The position numbers and the translations under genes are program-made. From NCBI GenBank assembly GCA_903789495.1, contig CAIFEQ010000015.1, positions 1 to 44,276 on the forward strand: a DNA stretch of 44,276 nt, given 5' to 3'. The notes under the pieces were generated by a model. It saw only the letters and a program-made list of their open reading frames with translations, had not been told where the DNA came from and searched no databases. The first letter of the stretch is position 1; every line of letters starts with the position of its first letter. The DNA is from an uncultured Erysipelotrichaceae bacterium (GTDB lineage: Bacteria > Bacillota_I > Bacilli_A > Erysipelotrichales > Erysipelotrichaceae). This document shows, piece after piece, positions 7,791-16,512 of the stretch.

Positions 7791-8780
7791 TTATTCCTGC
7801 ACGAATGGTACGACGTGCGCGACCGCTTCTTCACGGCTGATGAGCTGATGATCGTTGTCCAGATCCACCAGCAGATAGCGGTCATTGCCCATGCCCAGTT
7901 CCTTCATGTAGGAAAGCTGACGCAGACCATGACGGGATTCCATACGCTCTACCAGATCATGATGGTCTTCTTCCTTCATGGCATAGACCAGATCCACGCA
8001 GGCCTGATCCACCGCCAGGATATCGGTGGAGGCCAGGATGCCGACGTTCGGCGTGACCACCGGCGCAGCGGCGGTTCCTTCACAGTCGCAGGAGACCGAC
8101 ATGTTGCGCATCACGTTGACAAAGGTGATATGCCTGCCAAAGAAGTCGACGGTGGCCTTGCTGGATTCACTGATCCGTTCCATCAGCTCTTCCTTGCTGA
8201 CGGACCACTGGTCTTCCCCTTCATGGGTATGGATCCATCTCTTGCCGATCCGGCCATCCGCGCAGCCGATGCCGATGTTCTTGTTCGAACCGCCGAAGCC
8301 GCCCTGGACATGTCCCTTGAAATGGGTCAGGACAACCAGGGAATCATAGGTGGTCATGTGCGAACCGACGGACATTTCCTTCATCCACTTGCCGCCCTTG
8401 ATCGGCAGCAGTGCCGTGCCCTCTTCATCCATGATGTCCACCGGGCAGAACGTCCAGCCGTTCACCTTCAGGGTTTCCCGATGCTGGGCCGTGGTATAGC
8501 GGTCTCCTTCATAGTACGTGTTGGTTTCGACAATGCAGGCATCCTTCAGTTCCGGCTCATTCTTCATGAGACTCTCGACCCAGGCATGCGGAATGATGTT
8601 CGGGCCGTGCTGTTCGCCGGTATGCAGTTTCACGCCTGTCTTGCCGCAGATGTTGCCGTTTACGCTCTCATACGCCTTGGCCAGACCGGCCGCGGAAAGA
8701 TCGCGGGTGAAGTAGACGATCGACTCATTCCCGCTTCTTTTTTCATAAGGAACATAGACGCTTCCATCAACTGTTGTCAT
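7791..8780 (-). CDS. DUF362 domain protein
   Basis: A 329-residue cytoplasmic protein of the DUF362 family. The diagnostic segment is VVLTHFKGHVQGGFGGSNKN followed by IGIGCADGRIGK, where His and Gly-rich loops are conserved. Many relatives carry a ferredoxin domain at the C-terminus. This one has no CxxCxxC cluster and ends in an acidic tail, so it is the short form. Function is not established; relatives are often annotated as iron-sulfur or uroporphyrin-linked proteins without proof. AAAGGA precedes the ATG by eight bases. It is a single-gene unit with its own -10 box and terminator. Confidence 0.85.
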   Translation of the reverse strand: MTTVDGSVYVPYEKRSGNESIVYFTRDLSAAGLAKAYESVNGNICGKTGVKLHTGEQHGPNIIPHAWVESLMKNEPELKDACIVETNTYYEGDRYTTAQHRETLKVNGWTFCPVDIMDEEGTALLPIKGGKWMKEMSVGSHMTTYDSLVVLTHFKGHVQGGFGGSNKNIGIGCADGRIGKRWIHTHEGEDQWSVSKEELMERISESSKATVDFFGRHITFVNVMRNMSVSCDCEGTAAAPVVTPNVGILASTDILAVDQACVDLVYAMKEEDHHDLVERMESRHGLRQLSYMKELGMGNDRYLLVDLDNDHQLISREEAVAHVVPFVQE

Positions 8781-8820
8781 AGCAATTCCTTTCTCTGACG
8801 AGGTGTCAGTCTTCAGTCAG

Positions 8821-8826
8821 ATTATA
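8821..8826 (-). promoter_or_regulatory. -10 box of the DUF362 gene
   Basis: A perfect TATAAT on the minus strand 40 bases before the start codon. No good -35 is visible at 16-18 bases, so the promoter call is tentative. Confidence 0.4.
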
Positions 8827-8975
8827 GCATTCTGCTTTCGCAACCTTGGCCCTGAAGCAGACTCGAAGTCTGAAAAATATCCGAAACCTGCGCGGCGGCC
8901 GGCCTGGACAGGCATGCATCCAGACAGCTTTTTCCTCCTGTTCCTGCCTGGAACAGAACCGCGGACAGAAAGAAA

Positions 8976-9014
8976 ACGGGATCCGTGACACCCTTTGCGG
9001 TGTGCAGATCCCGT
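8976..9014 (-). terminator. Terminator of the ECF sigma/protease/lipoprotein unit
   Basis: Perfect 8-bp arms ACGGGATC and GATCCCGT (8976-8983, 9007-9014) enclose a second small stem (ACACC/GGTGT). A T-rich run follows on the minus strand. It closes the operon 14 bases after the last stop codon. Confidence 0.8.
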
Positions 9015-9028
9015 CTTCCGCTTAAGCC

Positions 9029-10525
9029 TTACACATCGTAGTCTTCCAGGCTGACGGCCATCAGACCGCCGTCATCATAGACGGTCAGGCGCATGTAGCG
9101 GCCATAGTCATCCGTTCTGTAGGTCAGGCTGTAGTACTGCAGGCTGTCGGAGTAATACGGCTCTTCCGTCGGCGTGCCGTAGGCAGCGTAGATTTCATCC
9201 AGGGTGGAACCCCAGGTGATGCCGCCGGGCAGCGTGATGGAAGGCCAGCTGCTGGCCCATTCAATGGACATGCTCACGGCCCAGACGCTGTTCTCCGTGA
9301 TGTCCTGGGTGCTGCTGCTCACGTTCGCCAGACCGACCTGGAAGTCCATGTCATACTGGCTGTTGTTCAGCGAGATGGTTGCGGCCTGCTTGTCGCCCGG
9401 GTTGGTGACATAGCCGTCCGGATAGCCATAGTCCGCGGTGCTGAAGGACCAGATGGAGGCGATATCCTGGTAGGCAAACGGCAGAACATAATCCGTACTG
9501 TCCAGCGTGAAGGACATGGTGGTCCAGTCGGCGCTGCCGGTGGTCACCTGGCTGTCCGTGGCAGCCGTGCTGGCGGCTTCAGCCGTTGCCGCTGCGGTCG
9601 GGGTGGAAGTTGCCGTCGAAGTATTGCTGTTGCTGCCGGAGAACAGACCGCTGTCGGTGTATTCATCGGCATTCAGGGCATCCTCCGGAATTTCAATCGA
9701 ATCGATCGAATTGTAGTCCGACATGGCCACTTCCGTCTGGAAGGTATCCATCGCGACTTCATAATCCCCCAGGTCCTGCCCTGCCAGGAGGTTATCGAAG
9801 AGGGCCTGGCCGAGGTCCGCCATGTCAATGACCATGCCTGCCAGATTCTTCGAATCCTTGCCGACATAGATCGTGATCGGCAGAGAGACATCCGCCAGAT
9901 CATCACTCGTCATGAATTCCATGAGCACATCGCTCAGACCGGTCTGATCCAGCGTGCTCTGCAGCTGATCGCCGCTGACCGTGGAGGTGATCACGTAGCA
10001 TTCCTCGTCGTGGAAGGTTTCGGTGTCTTCCGCCAGTTCTGCTTCGATGCTGCCATCCGCGATGCCCTGGATCAGATCTTCATTGTAGAGGCTCGAGACG
10101 GCTGTCACCTCGTCATCCGTCATGTCCTGGGTATATTTGACATACGGATCGCCGTCGGAGGTTTCATAGATGGTCAGCACGTTGTCTTCCAGCACCGTGT
10201 AGTCTTCAAAGTCCATGGTTTCGCTGGAATCCAGGAAGGACATGGACAGCGTACCGGTGGAATGGGTGACCAGCGGATCGATGGTGATCTCGGAATCCTG
10301 CGTGGCCTGGATCGTCATCCCGATGCTTGTGTTGTAGGAGGTCAGGTTGACCGTACCGTCAAAATCCATGCTGACGGATTCCTCAGCCGACTGGACATCG
10401 GCCATGTTGTCGACAATCTTTCCGGCCAGACTCTGCGCGGTAACGGATCCGCAGCCGCTGAGCGGTGCGATCAGACTGAAGGACAGGACTGCGGCAGAAG
10501 CCATTTTTACTGTTTTGTTCATCAT
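9029..10525 (-). CDS. Two-domain surface lipoprotein of unknown function
   Basis: A 498-residue lipoprotein. The signal peptide ends in the lipobox LSGC (Cys about residue 25), so it should be anchored on the outer face of the membrane. Residues about 30-275 form an acidic, beta-rich domain that resembles LppX/DUF6612-type lipoproteins. Then comes a Ser/Thr/Ala linker (about 290-330, SNSNTSTATSTPTAAATAEA). A second domain (about 335-498) has a GGITWGSTLDEIYAAYGTP segment typical of small extracytoplasmic modules. The gene follows the clostripain-like lipoprotein by 26 bases and is the last of the ECF sigma operon. GAGGG precedes the ATG by seven bases. Function is unknown; a role in the envelope response is inferred from position. 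Confidence 0.85.
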   Translation of the reverse strand: MMNKTVKMASAAVLSFSLIAPLSGCGSVTAQSLAGKIVDNMADVQSAEESVSMDFDGTVNLTSYNTSIGMTIQATQDSEITIDPLVTHSTGTLSMSFLDSSETMDFEDYTVLEDNVLTIYETSDGDPYVKYTQDMTDDEVTAVSSLYNEDLIQGIADGSIEAELAEDTETFHDEECYVITSTVSGDQLQSTLDQTGLSDVLMEFMTSDDLADVSLPITIYVGKDSKNLAGMVIDMADLGQALFDNLLAGQDLGDYEVAMDTFQTEVAMSDYNSIDSIEIPEDALNADEYTDSGLFSGSNSNTSTATSTPTAAATAEAASTAATDSQVTTGSADWTTMSFTLDSTDYVLPFAYQDIASIWSFSTADYGYPDGYVTNPGDKQAATISLNNSQYDMDFQVGLANVSSSTQDITENSVWAVSMSIEWASSWPSITLPGGITWGSTLDEIYAAYGTPTEEPYYSDSLQYYSLTYRTDDYGRYMRLTVYDDGGLMAVSLEDYDV

Positions 10526-10551
10526 TGCATTACCCTCGTTTCTACATCAGC

Positions 10552-12516
10552 TTACTGAAAGCTGTCAGCACTCATTTCCAGATAGTTCGTGAAGTAGCGG
10601 TTGCCCTGCGTATCGGTGATCCGGAACAGGCACACATAGTCACTTGTCGTATCTTCGTTGGCCTTCAGTTCCACCCGGAAGTCCCCCTGGACGACCATGC
10701 TGGAACCGACCCCCGAAGAGCTCTCCCATTCCTCAAACGGCGCTACCGTCTGATCATCGTTGAAGACGATGTCTCTGGCGAACAGGAACGGCGTGATGTC
10801 ATCGCCCTCCTGAATTTCGATCAGGTTCTTGTCCGGGTACAGCGAGCTTTCGGTATCCAGCACGCTGTAGACCCCGATGATGACTCCGTTGGGATTGGCG
10901 TCATCGACCCGGACATGGATGTAGGCTGTCTTGACGTCTTCGCTCATCATGTTGATGATGACCGGGACCGCATAGGTGACATAATCATCTGTCCGTTCGA
11001 TTTCGGTGGCACAGCACGGCAGGCTGTTCCCGCTGTCGTCCATCAGGTAGAAGATCCGCCCGTCGAAGCTGCTGGCCAGAACGCCGCTGTCGCTCAGGGT
11101 CACATCTCTGGAGTTGATCCAGCAGATGTAGGTATTCTCATCATCCGCCTGCCAGATCGAAGCCTTGGCATCGGAGAGGTTGGACATCTGTTCTTCACTC
11201 AGCTGGATGTAGTATTCCGAAGCGGTCTCGCCCTGGGACGGCACGACCTCCGAGACATTCCAGGTATACAGCGTATCGCCGTTCAGCGTCGCCGTGAAAT
11301 CCTTGATGAAGGAGGTGTAGACCGGGCTGAAGCCGTTCTGCTCATAGGCGGCCACCCAGGCATCGGCATATTCCTTGTTCTCATACGGGAAGTAGATGGA
11401 GATGCCGTTTGCCCTGGCAATGTTGGAACCGTTCACGACCACCGCACTCTGCAGGGCATCAGCCAGCGCAGCCGATTCCGTCGGGAACTCTGACTGCATG
11501 GCTGTGGACAGCGAGTAGAGGTCGATATAGTCATAGAAGCTGTCCGGGCTGACCATGCCGAAGGTCTTGGCGCTGCCCCGGCACTGGGCAATACGGGCAT
11601 AGCCGCCATTCTTCAGCGAATCGTCTGCCGTGCTGACCAGGGTTTCCAGGCTGCTGACGACATCCGGAACCTTGGCAAGATCCACACAGGACAGAGAGTA
11701 GTCCGGCGCATAGGAGCCATAGCTGTCATAGAAGGCAGAATAGGCATCGATGATGGAAGCTGCGCTCTCGGCACCATTCCAGGCATTCTCTGCCGTGATG
11801 TCTGCCAGGCAGCTGTAATCCCAGCCGTACCCGGTTTCCACTTCTTCCGAAGCGATCAGGTAACTGGCATCTTCCTGCAGCGCATCGGCCACTTCAATCA
11901 TGCCCATCAGGCAGGCATCGAAGCCGATGAATTCCAGTTTGGTATCCTGCTCCAGCTGTGAGGCGTCCAGACCCGACTGCAGTTCGTTGACAGAAAGCAG
12001 ATCGTAGTCATAGTTCTCATCCGCGCCATAGCCGATGACCGCCCCGCCGCCGTGATTCCAGAAGATCATGCTGTAGTGCTGCGCCGGATAGTTTTCATAG
12101 GCATAATCCATGAATTCCGTCACGGTCGCCGCATCACCCATGTTCTGGGATGTCATGTCATAGACCAGATGCAGGTCCTTGTTCCTCAGTTCATAGATCC
12201 CGAGCTGGTCCGCACTCACCGATGAGTTCCACCAGTAGCTGGAACCGCCGGCACAGACTACGACGTTCATCTCACTCGTGTCGTAGCCGCTGAGCGCCAT
12301 CTCCTGCAGGTCCGCTGTGGCGGCACCCGCCTCGGATTCCAGATTCGATCCGACCATGTACACCAGCAGAGTTTCCTCTGTCGTGTCTTCCGGCTGGCTG
12401 GTGACCAGCCCGGACGCCGTCTTTTCCGCTTCCGCCGTACTCTGTGACGAGCACCCTGATCCGCAGAGAAGCAGAGCTGCTGTCAAAACCGGTACTGCTT
12501 TCCTGAACTGTTTCAT
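10552..12516 (-). CDS. Clostripain-like (C11) cysteine peptidase lipoprotein
   Basis: A 654-residue lipoprotein peptidase. The signal peptide carries a lipobox ending GSGC. The catalytic pair of the C11 family is visible as His155 in IFWNHGGG and Cys202 in FIGFDACLMGM, both in the expected order. The N-terminal half holds the caspase-like fold and the remaining 350 residues are beta-rich accessory domains. The ATG at 12516 has AGGGAGGAAAC upstream and removes 21 residues that lack signal character. Clostripain relatives cut after Arg or Lys and often mature by self-cleavage. The gene lies between an ECF sigma/anti-sigma pair and another lipoprotein, so it could be a product of that stress response. 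Substrate unknown. Confidence 0.9.
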   Translation of the reverse strand: MKQFRKAVPVLTAALLLCGSGCSSQSTAEAEKTASGLVTSQPEDTTEETLLVYMVGSNLESEAGAATADLQEMALSGYDTSEMNVVVCAGGSSYWWNSSVSADQLGIYELRNKDLHLVYDMTSQNMGDAATVTEFMDYAYENYPAQHYSMIFWNHGGGAVIGYGADENYDYDLLSVNELQSGLDASQLEQDTKLEFIGFDACLMGMIEVADALQEDASYLIASEEVETGYGWDYSCLADITAENAWNGAESAASIIDAYSAFYDSYGSYAPDYSLSCVDLAKVPDVVSSLETLVSTADDSLKNGGYARIAQCRGSAKTFGMVSPDSFYDYIDLYSLSTAMQSEFPTESAALADALQSAVVVNGSNIARANGISIYFPYENKEYADAWVAAYEQNGFSPVYTSFIKDFTATLNGDTLYTWNVSEVVPSQGETASEYYIQLSEEQMSNLSDAKASIWQADDENTYICWINSRDVTLSDSGVLASSFDGRIFYLMDDSGNSLPCCATEIERTDDYVTYAVPVIINMMSEDVKTAYIHVRVDDANPNGVIIGVYSVLDTESSLYPDKNLIEIQEGDDITPFLFARDIVFNDDQTVAPFEEWESSSGVGSSMVVQGDFRVELKANEDTTSDYVCLFRITDTQGNRYFTNYLEMSADSFQ

Positions 12517-12603
12517 ACGTTTCCTCCCTTCACAAGCAGGCTTCTGTAATGCCTGTTGTCCGCCGGCTTTCACATACAATACTGTTCAGGTCTGCCAAAG
12601 GTT

Positions 12604-13275
12604 TCAGCCGGCCAGGAAATTTTTTACGATTTTCTTAAACGTGCTTTCCTCTGCGGAAACGCAGTAGAGATAGTAGCTGATATCGTCTTTCTCCCCGGCC
12701 GCATAGTACGAAGCACTGCCGCTGCTGCCGCTGCGGGCCAGGATGACTTCCTGCCCGGCGACCCGGCTGGCGGGAAGATCCGACATGCTGTCGGGCATGA
12801 CCGAATGCGTCCTGCTCAGCACCACCATGACGTCCGTCCCGTCATATTCGTAATAGAAGATGCCCGCATCGTCCGTCACCACATCATTGTCCCGGATGAC
12901 GACGGCGCTGCCCTCGGTATACACGGCATCCGGAATCAGCGTCGTGCAGTCAAAGCCGATCCAGTCGCTGTATTCTTCCACACTGATCTTCTGCGATCCT
13001 TCGGCCGGCTCATTCAGTTCCCGGATCATATCCGTCCCCGGAATCAGGGTCCATTCATAGACATTCCGGACCGGCAGGATAAACGCAATCACCAGAGCAG
13101 CTGCCGCAGCCAGGGCAATGCCCCAGCTCTTCCGGAATCTCCAGCCATGGCGCTCTTCCGGCACCGGCACGTTTGCCGGACCGTTCTGCTTTTCGGCTTC
13201 AATGCTCTGCAGGGTCTTCTGGATCAGCGCTTCCGGAGCGTGCAGGTTGTCGATATCATTTTTATAGGAGTTCAT
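12604..13275 (-). CDS. Membrane anti-sigma factor (ECF partner)
   Basis: A 223-residue single-pass protein. About 50 cytoplasmic residues begin with a helix (LHAPEALIQKTLQSIEAEKQ). One membrane helix follows (about 51-70, WGIALAAAAALVIAFILP), then an extracytoplasmic domain of about 150 residues. The topology and N-terminal helix match anti-sigma factors that hold ECF sigma factors at the membrane, and the C-terminal part resembles DUF4367-type sensor domains. The start overlaps the sigma gene by 14 bases, so the two are coupled. GGAG lies nine bases before the ATG. It should release the sigma factor on an envelope signal. The protease gene just downstream might act in that pathway (inference). 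Confidence 0.82.
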   Translation of the reverse strand: MNSYKNDIDNLHAPEALIQKTLQSIEAEKQNGPANVPVPEERHGWRFRKSWGIALAAAAALVIAFILPVRNVYEWTLIPGTDMIRELNEPAEGSQKISVEEYSDWIGFDCTTLIPDAVYTEGSAVVIRDNDVVTDDAGIFYYEYDGTDVMVVLSRTHSVMPDSMSDLPASRVAGQEVILARSGSSGSASYYAAGEKDDISYYLYCVSAEESTFKKIVKNFLAG

Positions 13276-13774
13276 CCTCGTACGCTCCTTTCAGTTTCTT
13301 CTTCAGCAGTTCCCTGCCCCGGGAGAGTCTGGTCTTGACGGCTCCTTCACTGAGCTGCAGGGCCTCGGCCGTCTCCCGGATGGACAGCCCTTCATAGTAG
13401 AAGAGATGAATCACCTGCCTGTATTTCACAGGCAGTTCCAGTACTGCCTGCGTCACGTCGGAGTAGTCTTCTGCCGGTTTCACAGAAGGTTCCGGCAGGG
13501 CATCCATCGCGACCCGGCGCTTCCGCCACGGCAGCGACATCGCCGAATGACATTCGTTGATCGTCACCCGGATCAGCCAGGCCTTCAGATGCTCCTCACT
13601 CGTAATACTGTCCTGATGGCGGAAAAGTTCCAGAAATACGTTCTGAAAAATATCATCCACCTCCGGCGCATGATTGGTATTCACCACTGCCAGCCGATAG
13701 ACCATGTCGGCATATTTCCGCACGGCTTCCTCGACGTTGACCTGATAGGCGTTTTCTGGCTTCTGTTCATCCAT
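13262..13774 (-). CDS. ECF-type RNA polymerase sigma factor
   Basis: A 170-residue sigma-70 family protein with only regions 2 and 4. Region 2 includes VDDIFQNVFLELFRH and AWLIRVTINECHS. Region 4 includes LPVKYRQVIHLFYYEGLS and ETAEALQLSEGAVKTRLSRG, the -35 recognition helix. Length and layout are typical of ECF sigma factors. No Shine-Dalgarno sequence is visible before the ATG, and a candidate promoter sits only 11 bases upstream, so the message may be nearly leaderless. It overlaps its anti-sigma by 14 bases and heads a unit with two lipoprotein genes. It probably activates its own operon under envelope stress (inference from the class). Confidence 0.93.
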   Translation of the reverse strand: MDEQKPENAYQVNVEEAVRKYADMVYRLAVVNTNHAPEVDDIFQNVFLELFRHQDSITSEEHLKAWLIRVTINECHSAMSLPWRKRRVAMDALPEPSVKPAEDYSDVTQAVLELPVKYRQVIHLFYYEGLSIRETAEALQLSEGAVKTRLSRGRELLKKKLKGAYEDELL

Positions 13775-13785
13775 AAATCAATGAA

Positions 13786-13814
13786 ATACTACATGAGCGT
13801 CTGCCCAAATGCAA
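13786..13814 (-). promoter_or_regulatory. Candidate promoter of the ECF sigma operon
   Basis: On the minus strand TTGCAT (13814-13809) and TAGTAT (13791-13786) are 17 bases apart. The -10 ends 11 bases before the ATG, which would place the transcript start four or five bases from the start codon. Both boxes are imperfect. Confidence 0.35.
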
Positions 13815-13938
13815 TGTACAATCCCGCTTTCGGAGCGCCTCAGAGCCCTCTGAATCCTGCTATAGTAGTAGCGGCAGCCATGAGCCATCATGGTTTCTCT
13901 GCCCGCCGTCAGGCGGATCGTTCATCCCTTTGATATTC

Positions 13939-14769
13939 ATGGAGCAGCAGGAAGAACAGAAGAGTGCCAGGGGGTTATCGGCAAAAGCACTGAAATGGAT
14001 CGCCATGCTGACGATGCTCATCGATCACATCGCAGCGGCGGTCATTTTGCCTCTGTATTTTCGCGGCAGTTCTGCAGGTGTGCTGGCCTGGCCGCTGTAT
14101 GAAAAGATGCGGCTCATCGGACGGCTCAGCTTTCCGCTCTTCATCTATCTGATCGTGGAAAGCTTCTTTCATACCAGGAACCGGAAACGGTTTGCCGCCG
14201 GCCTGTTCCTGTTTGCCCTGCTTTCCGAGCTGCCGTTTGATGCGGCGGTTGTCCTTCCCTTCGGCTGGCAGAATGTCACGGCAGAAACTCTGTTCTACAT
14301 GCAGAACATCTACTTTACCCTGCTGATCGGAACGCTCTGTATGCTGCTGTCGGAATCTGTCCTGCATGGCAAGGCGGCACTGGTTTCCGAAGCCGAGGTC
14401 CGGAAAAACAAAGATCTGCTTTCCGACCGGCCGCTGGCTGTCACGGTCCTGCTGTGCGGATTCATCACGTTCGGCGGCTGCGCTCTTGCCAGCCTGCTGC
14501 GGGTGGATTATGACCTCTATGGTGTTCTGGCTGTGATCCTGGCCTACTGGATCCGCAAGAGCGGGCGGAAGAATCTGGAGATCTTCGGCATCGTTCTGCC
14601 GCTGGCTCTTATCAGTACGACAGAACTGTTCGCCCTGCTGGACGGCCTGCTGCTCCTGGCATACAACGGGCAGCGGGGCAGCATCCGTCATAAATGGCTG
14701 TACTATCTCTTCTATCCGGTGCATCTGGCCGTTCTCACTGCGGTCCGCTTTTTCCTGCTTCGGGGGTGA
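13939..14769 (+). CDS. TraX-like integral membrane protein
   Basis: A 276-residue membrane protein with about seven to eight hydrophobic segments. It matches the TraX family, which in F plasmid acetylates pilin and in Firmicutes is a chromosomal protein of unknown role. Characteristic segments are KWIAMLTMLIDHIAA near the N-terminus, GRLSFPLFIYLIVESFFHT, and KWLYYLFYPVHLAVL at the C-terminus. The Asp-His in the first motif and the Tyr-Pro-His near the end are the likely active-site residues of this acyltransferase-like fold (inference). No conjugation genes are nearby, so a conjugative role is unlikely. The start has no clear ribosome site; a TTG at 13930 is an alternative. Confidence 0.85.
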   Translation: MEQQEEQKSARGLSAKALKWIAMLTMLIDHIAAAVILPLYFRGSSAGVLAWPLYEKMRLIGRLSFPLFIYLIVESFFHTRNRKRFAAGLFLFALLSELPFDAAVVLPFGWQNVTAETLFYMQNIYFTLLIGTLCMLLSESVLHGKAALVSEAEVRKNKDLLSDRPLAVTVLLCGFITFGGCALASLLRVDYDLYGVLAVILAYWIRKSGRKNLEIFGIVLPLALISTTELFALLDGLLLLAYNGQRGSIRHKWLYYLFYPVHLAVLTAVRFFLLRG

Positions 14770-14796
14770 ATCCTCTGATGTCCGGACAAAGGAAAA

Positions 14797-14849
14797 GAAG
14801 ACTGCTGGTACAGTCTTCCTGCTCAGGCAGCCGCCTGAGTGATTTTTTT
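14797..14849 (+). terminator. Double hairpin terminator after the TraX gene
   Basis: First stem GAAGACTG/CAGTCTTC (14797-14818, perfect, 6-base loop). Second stem CTCAGGC/GCCTGAG (14822-14839) followed by TGA and seven T (14843-14849). The second is the functional terminator for the plus strand. Confidence 0.85.
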
Positions 14850-14913
14850 ATTCATGCTTCTTCCGCAGTCCTTTGTCGGTGAGGATGTCTGCGGGTCTGG
14901 CCGCGGCAGGAAG

Positions 14914-16356
14914 TCAGCGGAACGGATCCGGGGCATCTGCCGTATTCGGGACCGGACTGCGCTGCGGCTGTCCGGCAGATGCCGGGGCTGCTTCTGCCGC
15001 AACAAGATTATTGAACGTGATAGCCGAGACCTCTGCCCCGTTCCTGGTGATGACCGGATCAGCCAGGATGACGGAGGCGTCGTTCGGATCCAGATATGGG
15101 GTGACGATGATCCGGTAAACACTGCTGTCATAGGTGGTGTTTTCATCGGTACCGGTCAGTTCTCTGATCTGATAGATGTATTCCGTTCCCACATCGTCGG
15201 CACCATAGGAGATCGGATCAAACTGAACGGTTCCTTCAGCATCATTCTGTCTGGTCTGCAGCGTATATCCGTCCGCATCCAGCAGGCAGAACGAGTAGCT
15301 CTGCTCTGGTGTGCCGCTGTTTACGGTTTTCCAGGCGGTCAGGGTCAGGGAACCGGACGGCTCCTCCTGTGTATTGGTTACCGTGAACCCGCTGGCCGCA
15401 TCACCGGCAATGCTGGTTTCATAACCCGTCAGCGGATCTTCGCTCAGGGTGTACGTGATCCGGTTTCCCTCACTGTCCGCCTGATCCAGGTGGGTAAAGG
15501 TTTCCGTCCAGGCGTTCTCCTCCGTCAGGGTGGCACTTGCCTGTTCGCTGCCGTCGGCCAGCAGACGCACCGTCACTTCGTCCTGAATATCCCCGTACCA
15601 TATCTTGGAAACCGGGATCCGGATGGCATTGTTTGTGAGCATATACTGCAGATGGACCGTAGTGATTCTGGTCCAGTTAGGACCATCCCAGGTTGTGACG
15701 GTATCTGATGAGGTGGTCTCCTCAACGGCATATTCATATTGGGTACCGCTCGCTGAGGATTCACTGAAGGTGAGTGACTGCAGGGCATCCGGTGCCAGCA
15801 GGGCCAGCAGGGAATCATAATAGATGAAATAATTCTGATCCTTATAAAGGGTGTCACTGTTATTGGTCAGGGTCACGTCATCAAACGCCAGGGTGAATGC
15901 GGCAGAGTCCGGTTCCGGATTCCTGACGAGCTGAAAAGATGCTGAAGGCAGTCCCGTCTCTTCATCCGTGGTATAGGAAGAAAAGTGAACGGGAACGCTG
16001 AGCGTGCCGGTATAGCCCTGGCAGTGCACTGTCTGACCCAGTTCGGATCCTGATTTGACGACGGTACCGCAATCCTCACCATTAAAGCTGATCGCAATGC
16101 TCTCTGGAAAGACACCTGTTTCCGAGCCTTCATGATACAGTTCAAAAGACATCGGATACGAGATGGAGAGATCCACTGCCTCCGGGATGGTATTCGCTGC
16201 CCAGGCGGCAGTGACACGCAGATCATAGACGGTAATCGACTGTCCGTAACTGGAAGCCTCTACCGGAAGCGGTGCTGTAAAGAAAACAGCCGACAGTACT
16301 GCCAAACTGCCAAGCAGGATTTTCCTGATTTTCTGACTGGCATATTGAATCAACAT
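14914..16356 (-). CDS. Secreted Cna-B / pilin-type surface protein, anchor missing
   Basis: A 480-residue secreted protein. A signal peptide (to about residue 35, ending VEASS) precedes a unique region of about 225 residues. Next are one Cna-B domain (about 260-335, IPVSKIWYGD to FTVTNT) and a pilin isopeptide domain (about 345-455, SLTLTAWKTV to AITFNN). Lys in VSKIW, Glu in LSEDP and Asn in VTNT would form the intramolecular isopeptide bond. The C-terminus ends with SPVPNTADAPDPFR, an LPXTG-like motif without a hydrophobic helix or basic tail. It is paralogous to the plus-strand protein at 36289, which has the same defect. ATG 16356 is preferred because the signal peptide starts there, although its ribosome site is weak. 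Confidence 0.85.
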   Translation of the reverse strand: MLIQYASQKIRKILLGSLAVLSAVFFTAPLPVEASSYGQSITVYDLRVTAAWAANTIPEAVDLSISYPMSFELYHEGSETGVFPESIAISFNGEDCGTVVKSGSELGQTVHCQGYTGTLSVPVHFSSYTTDEETGLPSASFQLVRNPEPDSAAFTLAFDDVTLTNNSDTLYKDQNYFIYYDSLLALLAPDALQSLTFSESSASGTQYEYAVEETTSSDTVTTWDGPNWTRITTVHLQYMLTNNAIRIPVSKIWYGDIQDEVTVRLLADGSEQASATLTEENAWTETFTHLDQADSEGNRITYTLSEDPLTGYETSIAGDAASGFTVTNTQEEPSGSLTLTAWKTVNSGTPEQSYSFCLLDADGYTLQTRQNDAEGTVQFDPISYGADDVGTEYIYQIRELTGTDENTTYDSSVYRIIVTPYLDPNDASVILADPVITRNGAEVSAITFNNLVAAEAAPASAGQPQRSPVPNTADAPDPFR

Positions 16357-16512
16357 AGTAGGATATCCCCCAGCAAAAGTTCTATCACGATTCTGCATAA
16401 AGGAAAAGCCAGATTCAGATGCCCTTCTGTCATGATGGCGGAAGTGCTGTACTGAATCAGTGAAAATGATTGTGGATCCGGTCTGAATCCGATCATATTT
16501 TCATCTGCCGGA

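Noticed and set aside
7560-8798. A 412-codon plus-strand open frame
   Set aside because: Antisense to the DUF362 gene, which has its own ribosome site, terminator and family motif. The plus-strand product has no recognisable domain.
10525-11493. A 322-codon plus-strand open frame
   Set aside because: Antisense to the clostripain-like peptidase, whose catalytic His and Cys are in place.
13939-14769. TraX as evidence of a conjugative element
   Set aside because: No relaxase, coupling protein or pilus genes are in the window, and TraX-like proteins are common chromosomal genes in Firmicutes.
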